A stretch of 64,000 nt of DNA from assembly GCF_963669205.1 (NCBI RefSeq), contig NZ_OY769915.1, forward strand, positions 1,586,001 to 1,650,000. Reading direction: 5' to 3'. The notes under the pieces were generated by a model, which did not search any database, was not told the DNA's origin, and saw nothing but the letters and a program-made list of their open reading frames with translations. Position numbers and translations under genes: made by a program. This document shows, piece by piece, positions 15,526 to 24,099 of the stretch. This DNA is from an uncultured Roseibium sp. GTDB taxonomy: Bacteria; Pseudomonadota; Alphaproteobacteria; Rhizobiales; Stappiaceae. Position 1 is the stretch's first letter. Every line of letters starts with the position of its first letter.

Positions 15526-17751
15526 ATGAGCGATCCGCAAATGCAACATGTGCGCGAGCTCAGCGACGAAGAGCTGGCCGACATCGAAAAGAAATACGAT
15601 GAAGGGGCCGCGGTGCGTGAGGTGACCCCGGCATTCTCGGCGTTCCTTCGGGTCGTGGCCCTTGCATTTGCCATATACCATTACCTGACCGCGGGCTTCG
15701 GATTGCCGCCGGACTACTGGCACATGGGGATCCACCTGTCCGGACTGTTCATCCTGATCTACTCGCTCTATCCGCACCACAAATCCGATACCGCATTCGA
15801 TCTGAACACCGGAGCGCTCAGGCTGGGCGGCGTGCCCTACCTTGACGTCCTGCTGATGATACTGGGTGTGGCGTCGGCGCTTTATCTCGGCTTCGCCTGG
15901 CACGGTATCCCGTTTCTGGGGATCGAAGAGCAGACTTTCCGGATGGGCAATCCGAATGGGTACGACCTGCTTTTCGGCGGTATTCTGATTGTTCTGGTTC
16001 TGGACATCGCGCGCAGGACGCTGGGTTGGATCCTGCCGCTCATCATCTGCGTTTTCATATCCTATGCGCTGTTCGGGCCCTACTTTCCGGGCATTCTTCA
16101 GCATCCGGGCGTGAAGTTTAATACCTTTGTGTCCTCCATGTATTTTCCGCAGGAGGGCATCTTCGGTGTCACCCTCTGGGTGGTCTCGACGATCGTTTTC
16201 CACTTCGTGCTTTTCGGAGTGATTGCTCAGCGCACGGGCCTGGGTCAGCTTTTTATCGACAACGCGACCATTCTCGCGGGCCGATACACCGGCGGACCTG
16301 CAAAGGTGTCCGTGGTGTCCTCTGCTTTTTTCGGAACCATCTCCGGATCCTCGGTCGCAAACACCGTGTCAACCGGGGCACTCACGATCCCCAACATGAA
16401 GCGGCTCGGTTATCCCGGGCATTTCGCGGGCGGTGTGGAAGCGGCGGCATCGGCAGGTGGTCAGATCACGCCTCCCATCATGGGCGCAGCGGCGTTCATC
16501 ATGGCCGAATTCCTCGAAGTGCCGTACACGACGATTGTTATCGCTGCGATTTTTCCCGCGCTTCTGCATTATGTCGGTGTCTTCACCGTGGTTCACCTGA
16601 TGGCCCGCAAGCTGGGCCTCAAGGGACTTGCCAGGGAAGCCTTGCCGAAATTCGGAGCCGTCTGGCGCGCGGGCTGGGCCAATATTGTGCCGCTTGTCGG
16701 ATTGCTGACCGTGCTGTTCTCCGGCTACACGCCGTACATGTCGGCATTTTGCGGGATCTCGCTAACGATCATCGCGGGCATGTCACGCATGAAGGAACCC
16801 GTCACGCTCGTCTACGCAGCTGCATTCATCGCCTTTGTCGTCTGGAAATTCGCCGGTGGCGGCTTCGACCTGACAATGACCAGCATTCTTGCCGGTGGCG
16901 CAATCCTTGCAACGTTCAATCCGCGGCGCAGGATTTCCATTCAGGAAATGGCGGACACGTTTGAAACCGGCGTGAAATACGCATTGGCCGTCGGTGCCGC
17001 TGCTGCTGCCGTTGGCATTGTCATAGGTGTGATCAACACGACTGGTGTCGGCTTCCGCATAGGTTTCATGGTCACGCAGGCGGCTTCCAACCTTGGCAAC
17101 GATTTGAGCTGGCTCTTTACGATCGGCTCCTACGAGCTCTTTTCGACTGAAGACCTGACGCTGTTCATCAGTCTCGTCTTCATCGCGTTGGCCTGCATTC
17201 TGATGGGAGCCGGCGTTCCGACGACGGCCCTTTACATCATGCTGGTTTCCGTCGCACAGCCCGCTCTCGCACAGCTGGGAATTCCGCCGATCGCAAGCCA
17301 CATGTTTGTTCTTTATTATGGCGTCGTCGCCGAGATCACACCGCCGGTGTGTACATCCGCCTACGCCGCCGCCGCCATCGCCAACTCCAACCCGTTTCGC
17401 ACCGGGATTTCGGCGTTTACACTGGGATTGGGAAAAGTTGTCGCCCCCATGGCGTTCGTCTATGCGCCGGTCCTGCTGTTTGTATCGTCCACAGGCTTCG
17501 ATTTTGTCGAGTTCAGCTATACGGCGCTGAGCTGTATCGTCGGGGTGGTCGCCTTGTCCGCTTCCGTTGTTGGCTACTGGCTTGCGCCGATGGGCGCAAT
17601 TCACCGATGGCTCATGGCGATCGCCGGCATCATCTTCATCGCGCCTTCCCCGCAGGCGGACCTTGTTGCGCTGCTCATCGCAGCACCTGCCATTGTCAGC
17701 CAATTGCTGGCCAGGCGCCACCTGTCCGAAAGCGACGGCCTGGTTCAATGA
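15526..17751 (+). CDS. TRAP transporter fused permease (small plus large membrane subunits)
   Basis: 741 residues, very hydrophobic. The N-terminal part (about residues 40-200) corresponds to the DctQ-like small subunit and the rest to the DctM-like large subunit, fused as is usual in TAXI systems. Conserved DctM blocks include FFGTISGSSVANTVSTGALTIP and the GGQITPPIMGAAAFIM motif near residue 310, and a matching GVPTTALYIM...YYGVVAEITPPVC in the second half (about 565-610). It forms the inner-membrane channel for the substrate bound by the upstream protein. Its stop overlaps the ATG of the next gene (ATGA), so translation is coupled. Confidence 0.93.
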   Translation: MSDPQMQHVRELSDEELADIEKKYDEGAAVREVTPAFSAFLRVVALAFAIYHYLTAGFGLPPDYWHMGIHLSGLFILIYSLYPHHKSDTAFDLNTGALRLGGVPYLDVLLMILGVASALYLGFAWHGIPFLGIEEQTFRMGNPNGYDLLFGGILIVLVLDIARRTLGWILPLIICVFISYALFGPYFPGILQHPGVKFNTFVSSMYFPQEGIFGVTLWVVSTIVFHFVLFGVIAQRTGLGQLFIDNATILAGRYTGGPAKVSVVSSAFFGTISGSSVANTVSTGALTIPNMKRLGYPGHFAGGVEAAASAGGQITPPIMGAAAFIMAEFLEVPYTTIVIAAIFPALLHYVGVFTVVHLMARKLGLKGLAREALPKFGAVWRAGWANIVPLVGLLTVLFSGYTPYMSAFCGISLTIIAGMSRMKEPVTLVYAAAFIAFVVWKFAGGGFDLTMTSILAGGAILATFNPRRRISIQEMADTFETGVKYALAVGAAAAAVGIVIGVINTTGVGFRIGFMVTQAASNLGNDLSWLFTIGSYELFSTEDLTLFISLVFIALACILMGAGVPTTALYIMLVSVAQPALAQLGIPPIASHMFVLYYGVVAEITPPVCTSAYAAAAIANSNPFRTGISAFTLGLGKVVAPMAFVYAPVLLFVSSTGFDFVEFSYTALSCIVGVVALSASVVGYWLAPMGAIHRWLMAIAGIIFIAPSPQADLVALLIAAPAIVSQLLARRHLSESDGLVQ

Positions 17752-18989
17752 CAAGAGAGGTCACCGTTCTCGGCGCGGGTATCGTCGGGATTTGTACTGC
17801 GCTGTCATTGCTGGAACGGGGAGCAAAGGTAACGGTGGTCGACCGGGGAGAGCCGGCAAATGAAACGTCCTACGGCAATGCGGGCATCATTTCACCCTGG
17901 TCAATCATCCCTCAATCGCTACCCGGGACCTGGCGTCAGGTGCCCGGACTCCTGTTGTCCAGGGACGCCGCCCTGACAATACGTGCAGGCGCGTGGACGA
18001 AAATGCTCACATGGGGTTGGGACTTCCTGAGACGCGGCAACGCTGAAACAGTCGAGGAAACATCTGACGCGATGGAAATCCTGTGTGCGCCGTCGATCGA
18101 GCTTTACCGCAAGCACCTGCGGGGAACAGGGGCCGAAGATCTCGTTCGGGACAGCTACTACGTGCATGCTTTCCGCGACGCCCGCAAAGCCGATCTGGGC
18201 GCAATCGACTACCGTATCCGGCGCGAACGGGGAGCTGATCTTGTGCTGGCATTCAGGGAAGATCTCAAACACATCGAGCCGGCCCTGAGTGATGAATTCG
18301 AAGCCGCTGTGCTGATCCGCGGTCAGGCGAGGGCTGTTTCTCCTGGGAGGATCGGCGAAGTTCTCGCGGGAAAAGTCAAAAAGCTCGGCGGTGAATTCAT
18401 GCGCGGCGACATCACGGCGCTGCGGAAGACGGACGCGGGCTGGGCGATCGAATGCGGTACCGGACACATGACCTCCGAGACGATTGTCGTGTCGCTGGGA
18501 GCCTGGAGCCCGAAACTTCTGGAACCTCTTGGTATCCGTGTCCCGCTTATGGCTGAACGCGGATATCATGTCGAATTTCCCGACCCGGGCATTGAAGTGA
18601 ACCACTCGGTCATGGATGTGGACCGCAAGGTCGTCGCCAGCAGCATGGAAGATGGGCTGCGTGTCGCGGGATTGGCTGAGTTTGCCCCGGTGGATGCCAA
18701 GCCGGATGTTCGAAAATATGCGCAGATGGAACGGCATGCGCGGGCCATGTTTCCCGATCTTGATCCGTCTGCACCCCGTTACTGGATGGGAAGGCGCCCT
18801 TCTTTCCCTGACAGCCTTCCGGCCATCGGAAGCTGGCCGTCGCTCGAAGGCCTGGTTCTGAATTTCGGTCATTCCCACTACGGACTGATGATGGCACCCA
18901 TGTCTGGTGAGATTGCCGCCAATATGATTTTTGGCGTGCCGCAGAACAGAAACACGACAGCGCTTTCACCGGATCGGTTCACCTCCTAG
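17748..18989 (+). CDS. FAD-dependent oxidoreductase, D-amino-acid dehydrogenase-like (DadA type)
   Basis: 413 residues. The N-terminal Rossmann motif VLGAGIVGICTALSLLERGAKVTVVDRG (about residues 5-32) binds FAD. NETSYGNAGIISPWS is the block typical of DadA-type enzymes, and the C-terminus has MGRRPSFPDSLPAIGSWP and NFGHSHYGLMMAPMSGE, the FAD-closing region of this DAO subfamily. Members oxidise D-amino acids or N-substituted glycines/hydroxyproline isomers and pass electrons to the quinone pool. The 4-bp overlap with the permease gene suggests that the imported compound is the substrate. Exact substrate unknown. Confidence 0.9.
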   Translation: MTREVTVLGAGIVGICTALSLLERGAKVTVVDRGEPANETSYGNAGIISPWSIIPQSLPGTWRQVPGLLLSRDAALTIRAGAWTKMLTWGWDFLRRGNAETVEETSDAMEILCAPSIELYRKHLRGTGAEDLVRDSYYVHAFRDARKADLGAIDYRIRRERGADLVLAFREDLKHIEPALSDEFEAAVLIRGQARAVSPGRIGEVLAGKVKKLGGEFMRGDITALRKTDAGWAIECGTGHMTSETIVVSLGAWSPKLLEPLGIRVPLMAERGYHVEFPDPGIEVNHSVMDVDRKVVASSMEDGLRVAGLAEFAPVDAKPDVRKYAQMERHARAMFPDLDPSAPRYWMGRRPSFPDSLPAIGSWPSLEGLVLNFGHSHYGLMMAPMSGEIAANMIFGVPQNRNTTALSPDRFTS

Positions 18990-19182
18990 AACAACCGCAG
19001 CGCTGCGATCTTGATGCGGGCGGGGATCAGCCTGTCAGCGAACGGACACCGTTTGCATCTCCGAATGAGGCGAACGTGCCGGAACAGTTGATCAACCGCG
19101 ACATGGTCTGGTACGTCGCTGCTCACCATCGGCCGTTTGAGGCAAACGGCATCGGCGAACGCGAGGCACATATGGTAATTCG

Positions 19183-19500
19183 TTGGTGGCGGCGGTTGCA
19201 GGATCAGAAAAGGTCCTGCAGCAATACGCGGAACATCTTGAAAGAACGACATTCGTTGAGATGGCCGAACTCCCCGGACATCTGGGCGCGTCCCTGGCTG
19301 TCAAGGTCAAGGGCGAGGATCAGGAGCTGGTGGTCATGAGCCTCTGGTCGGATCTGGCCTCGGCGGGGCATTTCGAGAAGGGTGCGTTCGACGATGCTGT
19401 CGTCAAGCCGAGCACGAAGAAACTCCTGAAATCGTTTGATCTGAAGGTGGAGTATTTCGAAACGGTCGTCACGACGGGCAAGCTCGCCGGCAGAGGTTAG
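19183..19500 (+). CDS. Small antibiotic-biosynthesis-monooxygenase-like protein
   Basis: 105 residues in a frame opening with TTG at 19183 (or GTG at 19186). The protein has the ferredoxin-like pattern of ABM-domain proteins: a first strand, a helix KVLQQYAEHLERTTF, a strand around GHLGASLAVKVKGEDQELVVMSLWSD, and a helix with GHFEKGAFDDAVVKPSTKKLL. The start is uncertain: an ATG at 19172 lies in another frame and reads Met-Val-Ile-Arg just before the domain, so a small frameshift or a non-ATG start is possible. The gene faces the iron alcohol dehydrogenase on the other strand. No substrate can be named. Confidence 0.55.
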   Translation: MVAAVAGSEKVLQQYAEHLERTTFVEMAELPGHLGASLAVKVKGEDQELVVMSLWSDLASAGHFEKGAFDDAVVKPSTKKLLKSFDLKVEYFETVVTTGKLAGRG

Positions 19501-19529
19501 CACCCTGCAGCGGGGCGCCTCGAAAACGA

Positions 19530-20666
19530 TCAGAAAGAGGCTTCCAGCATCCGCCGGTAGTCCTCCGCGCTTGCCTCCTTCGGGTTGGTCTTGTGGCTGT
19601 GATCGGCAAGCGCGCCGGTGATGATCTTGTCGAACAGGCCCACCGGAACGCCAAGCTCCGACAAACGCACGGGTAAACCGATCGCAGCGGTCATGTCCCT
19701 GACCGCCTCCCTGACCTGCGTCCCTGCGGCAAGACCCATGGCGTCTGCCATGCGCGCGTATTTGTCTTCTCCTGCCGGGGCCGGAGCGTCCCTGTTGAAA
19801 TCCAGAACCGCCGGCATGAACACCGCGTTGAGCGTGCCGTGATGCAGCTTCGGGTTCAGCCCACCGAGCGCGTGGCTCAGGCTGTGCACGCAGCCAAGCC
19901 CTTTCTGGAACGCCATGGCCCCCATGGTCGCGGCAATCGCCATGTTGGCGCGTGCGTCCCTGTCCTCCGGGTTTTCCGTGGCCCGGCGGATGTGGGTCCA
20001 TGCGCGCCGCAACCCTTCAAGGGCGATGCCGTCAGCCGGTGGATTGAAGGAGGGCGCGAGGTAGGTCTCGATACAGTGCGAGATCGCGTCCATCCCGGTG
20101 GCGGCCGTCAGCATGGCTGGCAGTGTCATGGTCAGGTCCGGATCAACGATGGCTGCCCTGGGGATGAGGTGAGGGGACAGCAGGCCGACCTTGCGGCCGT
20201 CGTCCAATATGACGATCGCCCCGCGCCCCACTTCGCTGCCGGTGCCCGACGTGGTCGGGATCGCGATTGTGGGCCAGGTTTTGGCGGTGATCTTCTCAAG
20301 TCCGCCTTCGATGACGGCATAGGTTTTGAGCGTGCCCCCATGGGCCGCCAGAATGGCGACGGCCTTGGCAAGGTCCAGGGACGAGCCACCGCCGATCGCG
20401 ATGATCCCGTCGGCGCCGATGGTCTTGAAAAGCTCGGTCGCGGCCCGGACCGCAGCCTCGTTCGGGTTGCCTGGGGTATCGTCGAAAACGCCTGCCGGGG
20501 CTTCGCCCAGAACCTCTTCGACCCTGTCGAGAAAACCAAGCTGGCGGACGCCCTTGTCCGTTACCACCATCGGACGCGAGATCCCGGCCAGTTTCAGCTC
20601 CGCTTTCAAGGTGGCGAGTTCGCCAAACCCGAACCGGACGCGGGTCACATAGTTGATCAGAGCCAT
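19530..20666 (-). CDS. Iron-containing alcohol dehydrogenase
   Basis: 378 residues, group III (Fe-ADH) fold. The NAD-binding part has IIAIGGGSSLDLAKA (about residues 85-99) and IPTTSGTGSEVGRGAI. The metal site is carried by the Asp and His in GMDAISHCIETYL, the His in the VHSLSHALGG segment, and the His pair just after it (KLHHGTLNAV). The start at 20666 (MALINYVTRVRFGFG) is supported by AGGAGA 7 bp upstream; the longer frame adds eight unlikely residues. Family members reduce or oxidise aliphatic alcohols, succinic semialdehyde, lactaldehyde or maleylacetate. Its neighbours (P450, ketosynthase) do not resolve which. Confidence 0.9.
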   Translation of the reverse strand: MALINYVTRVRFGFGELATLKAELKLAGISRPMVVTDKGVRQLGFLDRVEEVLGEAPAGVFDDTPGNPNEAAVRAATELFKTIGADGIIAIGGGSSLDLAKAVAILAAHGGTLKTYAVIEGGLEKITAKTWPTIAIPTTSGTGSEVGRGAIVILDDGRKVGLLSPHLIPRAAIVDPDLTMTLPAMLTAATGMDAISHCIETYLAPSFNPPADGIALEGLRRAWTHIRRATENPEDRDARANMAIAATMGAMAFQKGLGCVHSLSHALGGLNPKLHHGTLNAVFMPAVLDFNRDAPAPAGEDKYARMADAMGLAAGTQVREAVRDMTAAIGLPVRLSELGVPVGLFDKIITGALADHSHKTNPKEASAEDYRRMLEASF

Positions 20667-20891
20667 TGCATTCTCCTGTGGTGCACTCAAACCAATAGCT
20701 CGGGCACCGCAATTTGGCTACCTGCGCAAAAGGCTTGAAACGCGCAAGACACAGGCCTGGAACAAACGCTGAAAGCCCACCTGTCGACTGTAGTCTTCGC
20801 CGACTTCTGCCCGCACCGCTTCGCGGACACTTGACTGCTCATTGCAAATGCCGGCCGGGTAGTCCCGATGCCGGCGTGCTCCGGAAAAGCC

Positions 20892-22121
20892 CTAGTCGAT
20901 GCTTTTGGCAAGAAGCCGAACCGGCCCGTGCATGTTGAAGACCGGGTAGGGAACAAACGCCTGTTCGACCAGTTCGAGGCGGTGCATACGGCTGACATAG
21001 GCCTCCAGCGCGACCCTCGCTTCCAGTTTGCCCAGCTGGAAACCGGCACACATATGCCTTCCGGATCCGAAGGAAAGATGGTGGATATGCTCCCGCGTGA
21101 TGTCGAACGTGTCCGGGTTCTCGAATTTTTGCGGGTCCCTGTTGCCCGCGGCAACGACACACACCAGGAGATCGCCCTTCCTGATGGTCCGGTTGCCGAG
21201 TTCGGTGTCTTCCGTCGCATAGCGGCCGAGATACTGGACCGGTCCGGAATGGCGCATGACTTCGTCGACGAGACCCGTGTACAGATCCGGGTTGCTTTTG
21301 AGCAGGTCGACCTGGTCCGGATGCGCATGCAACAACCTGATGGCGTTGCCCAGGGTCGCCGTTGTTGTTTCGTTGCCTGCCGCCAGAACCAGGATGGTAT
21401 TGGAGAGGATTTCGTTGGTGCTCAGGACGTCGTTGTCCTTCTCGGCGAGAACAAGCGACGACAGGAGATTGTCTTCCGGGTTTTCACGGATCTCGGCTAT
21501 CCGGCTGGACAGGTAAGCGCGAAATTCCAAGATCGCGTTCATTCCCTTTTCAAGAGCTTCTGTCGTTGATTTCCCCGTGTAGAAGTCAATCGAGATGGAG
21601 GCATAGTCGTCGCTCCAGCTTTTGATCTGTGGCCGCATGTTCTCTGGAATGCCCACGACTTCGCCAATCACGGTCACGGGAATGGGGGTGGTGAAGTCAC
21701 GGACCAGGTCAATGTCGGAATGCGCGAGGGCGTTGTCCAGAAATCCGTTGGCCAGTGTCTTGATATGCTCAGCATATTGGTCGACCGCTGTGCGCGTGAA
21801 GGCAACGTGCACAAGCTCGCGGATCCGGTGATGATCCTCTCCCTCCATGTGGGCGAGAAGGTCCTCCAGATCATCGAAGATCGGGGCATATCGATCGGGA
21901 TAGAGGTTGCGCGCGGGGCCGACGCGGTAAACGGAGAAGCGGGCGTCCTTCAGGACGGCGATAATGTCTTCGTATCGTGTCAGGACCCAGCCATTCAGCG
22001 TCTCGTCAAAATGAACCGGGTCCTTTTCCCTGAGTTCCGCGTAGACGGGGTAGGGATCCGCGGCCATCTTGAAGGAAAGCAGCGCGCCTTTTTCCTGAAG
22101 TGCCAGAGATGTAAACTTCAC
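20892..22121 (-). CDS. Cytochrome P450
   Basis: 409 residues, a soluble class I bacterial P450. The I-helix motif is A248-G-N-E-T-T253, the ExxR motif is E287-V-M-R290, and the heme loop is FGSGRHMCAG with the thiolate ligand at Cys358. The start is GTG at 22121 with AGGAG about 9 bp upstream. No ferredoxin or ferredoxin reductase gene is adjacent, so electrons must come from elsewhere. It is transcribed away from a ketosynthase-like gene with 164 bp between them, and may oxidise the product of that enzyme. Substrate unknown. Confidence 0.95.
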   Translation of the reverse strand: MKFTSLALQEKGALLSFKMAADPYPVYAELREKDPVHFDETLNGWVLTRYEDIIAVLKDARFSVYRVGPARNLYPDRYAPIFDDLEDLLAHMEGEDHHRIRELVHVAFTRTAVDQYAEHIKTLANGFLDNALAHSDIDLVRDFTTPIPVTVIGEVVGIPENMRPQIKSWSDDYASISIDFYTGKSTTEALEKGMNAILEFRAYLSSRIAEIRENPEDNLLSSLVLAEKDNDVLSTNEILSNTILVLAAGNETTTATLGNAIRLLHAHPDQVDLLKSNPDLYTGLVDEVMRHSGPVQYLGRYATEDTELGNRTIRKGDLLVCVVAAGNRDPQKFENPDTFDITREHIHHLSFGSGRHMCAGFQLGKLEARVALEAYVSRMHRLELVEQAFVPYPVFNMHGPVRLLAKSID

Positions 22122-22242
22122 GGGATTCGGCTCCTTTCCGGACGGCTCAAGTTCACGATGGCAATGAAAAGGACCATCGAAACAGCGGGACTGCCTCTTT
22201 GCACGCGCTCAAACGCGAGAGCTATCTTATTGATCGACAAAC

Positions 22243-22257
22243 GGTCAAAATGTGACC
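22243..22257. promoter_or_regulatory. Inverted repeat in the P450/ketosynthase divergent region
   Basis: GGTCA-AAATG-TGACC, a 5-bp inverted repeat with 5-bp spacer, lies 28 bp before the ketosynthase start and between the two divergent genes. A single dimeric regulator could control both from here. No regulator gene is adjacent. Confidence 0.4.
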
Positions 22258-22285
22258 AAACACCCTGAAAAACAAGGCGTATGAT

Positions 22286-23437
22286 ATGAACACACCAGCC
22301 CGTATCGTTGGAATGGGAGCCGTTACCGGATACGGATTCGGGATCTCTGCGCTGATGCAGGGGCTCGCAACCGGCGTATCTGCGGTCAACAGCCAGCGTT
22401 CGGGCGAGGATACCTTTCCTGATGGCAGCTGGTTCGCGCGCATTCCGCTCCATCATCCCGATGACGAAAAATCGACGCGGTTCAAAATGTGTTTCGACGC
22501 CGCACTGGAAGAGGCCGTTGACGATGCTTCAAGACGCGGCTGGCGCCCGGGCCGCAAGGTTGCCCTGGTTCATGGAACCGCGTGTGGCGACGTCGATGCG
22601 ACGGTGGCGGTCCTGGATCCCTCCGACGAACACATCCGCAGAAGGTTCATCGCCTATCTGCCTTCCACTTCTCTCGTCACCGCAGCGGAGAAGCATTCAA
22701 TTCACGGGCCGGTCCTAACGGTGAACGGAACCTGCGCGACCGGGCTGTTTGCGCTCGCCGTTGCCCACCGCCTGCTCATGTGCGGAGATGCCAGCGACGT
22801 CATCGTCAGCTGTACCGATGTCGGCTTTTCGCCCGTTGCCTTCCGTGGGCTTGGCGCACTCGGTGTTCTGCACACCGACCGTGCCGCGCATGAGGTCACA
22901 AAGCCGCTCTCGCGGGACTCTCTCGGCTTCGTCTCCGGCGAAGGTGCTGCCTGCCTGATCCTGTCGGCAGGGTCTGAGGGCAAAAGTTACATGAACGTGC
23001 TGTCGACCATCATGGCGAACGATGGCTACCATCCTATTTCGATCGAGCCGACCCACACGCAGATAACCGCCGCCATGCAAGACAGTCTCTCAAGGGCGCA
23101 GCGCAGCGCCGGGAGTGTCAAATCCTACATCACCCATGGCACGGGGACCGCACAGTGCAATGCGGCGGATATGCATGTACTGGGATCTTTGCCCGCCGTT
23201 AAGACGATCGTGGCATCCAAGCCGTTTCTCGGACATTGCCTGTCCGCCGCAGCGCTGCTTGAAACCATTATTTACGCGTGGTGTGCCGGTCATGTGGAAA
23301 AAGGTGGTGACATCCTGCAGACCCTGTCACCACACCGCAGCGGCGCCTCGTCAGCTACGGGCGTCGCGTCCGGTCCCGCGCTGCACATGTCGCTTGGCGC
23401 GGGCGGCAACATCGGCATGGCGGCATACGACGTCTGA
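22286..23437 (+). CDS. Beta-ketoacyl synthase (KAS I/II-like), stand-alone
   Basis: 383 residues with a thiolase fold. The catalytic triad of condensing enzymes is intact: Cys150 in NGTCATG, His284 in THGTGTAQCNAAD, and His317 in KPFLGHCLSAA with Lys312 before it. It is somewhat short for FabF (about 410), and HGTGTAQCN departs from the usual HGTGTxxND. No acyl carrier protein, ketoreductase or fab gene is adjacent, so it is not the housekeeping enzyme. Pairing with a divergent P450 suggests a small lipid or polyketide modification unit; this is inference. A strong Shine-Dalgarno sequence is not evident before ATG 22286. Confidence 0.85.
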   Translation: MNTPARIVGMGAVTGYGFGISALMQGLATGVSAVNSQRSGEDTFPDGSWFARIPLHHPDDEKSTRFKMCFDAALEEAVDDASRRGWRPGRKVALVHGTACGDVDATVAVLDPSDEHIRRRFIAYLPSTSLVTAAEKHSIHGPVLTVNGTCATGLFALAVAHRLLMCGDASDVIVSCTDVGFSPVAFRGLGALGVLHTDRAAHEVTKPLSRDSLGFVSGEGAACLILSAGSEGKSYMNVLSTIMANDGYHPISIEPTHTQITAAMQDSLSRAQRSAGSVKSYITHGTGTAQCNAADMHVLGSLPAVKTIVASKPFLGHCLSAAALLETIIYAWCAGHVEKGGDILQTLSPHRSGASSATGVASGPALHMSLGAGGNIGMAAYDV

Positions 23438-23660
23438 TTTTTGGCACCGCTGCATCCCGGTCCAACTGCGTGGTTGGTTTGCGTATGGAGCCCGGTCGCA
23501 ACACAGTCATGAGACACCGTCCGTCGGTCTCATGCCAAAACCGGATGAGCACGACCCAAAATTGAAACGGATTCCCAATTTCGAACACGGTTTGCAGGTC
23601 TTTGTGAAATTGATATTTCATAAGTTATTGAAAAATTTAAGTTAACCATGTTTCCGTGAT

Positions 23661-23676
23661 TTGGCACGTTCCTTGT
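23661..23676 (+). promoter_or_regulatory. Candidate sigma-54 promoter
   Basis: TTGGCACG-TTCC-TTGT closely matches the -24/-12 consensus TTGGCACG-N4-TTGC; the -24 GG and the 10-bp spacing are exact, but the -12 element reads GT instead of GC. Transcription would start about 28 bp before the small protein at 23715. Confidence 0.5.
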
Positions 23677-23714
23677 GAGGTGTATCCCAGTGCAACCAGA
23701 CAAGGGGTAAAGAC

Positions 23715-23936
23715 ATGACACTTCGTTTCTCGGACGACCAGTTGGCAAACATTCCGACGCTGGAAGAGATCATTGCGCGCAATCAGCGCCGGACTGCGGA
23801 TACGGAAAGCCTGCCCCAGCTACACAAGGAATACGGGGATGTCGGCATCGGGGCCCTTTCCGCAGCAACGCTCTGCATGAAATACGGTTCCAGCGCACGC
23901 AAACCGCGTTCCGGATGGGATCGCGCCGCCGCCTGA
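23715..23936 (+). CDS. Small conserved-looking protein of unknown function
   Basis: 73 residues, not recognised. It begins MTLRFSDDQLANIPTLEEIIARNQ, has a mixed-charge helical N-terminal half and a basic C-terminus (SSARKPRSGWDRAAA). The ATG has a good ribosome site (AAGGGGTAAAG), a possible sigma-54 promoter upstream and a terminator downstream at 24006, so it looks like a genuine monocistronic gene. There is one Cys and no membrane segment. It could be a stress-related small regulator; no function is claimed. Confidence 0.6.
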   Translation: MTLRFSDDQLANIPTLEEIIARNQRRTADTESLPQLHKEYGDVGIGALSAATLCMKYGSSARKPRSGWDRAAA

Positions 23937-24005
23937 ACGAAAAGCGGCGTCACGGAAAGCGACACATTTCCTTCTTGCTCCCGGGATATGCTGTTGCTTC
24001 AAAGG

Positions 24006-24041
24006 CGGACTGTCTTGTCTTGATGACGGCAGTCCGTTTTT
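24006..24041 (+). terminator. Rho-independent terminator after the small protein gene
   Basis: CGGACTG (24006-24012) pairs with CAGTCCG (24030-24036) and is followed by TTTTT. It lies just before the sulfotransferase gene and argues against that gene starting at the ATG at 24043. Confidence 0.75.
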
Positions 24042-24099
24042 CATGAAAACGTCTGTGAAACTTTCACTTTTGATCAATGGCGGTCGGGGCAGGAAAAGG

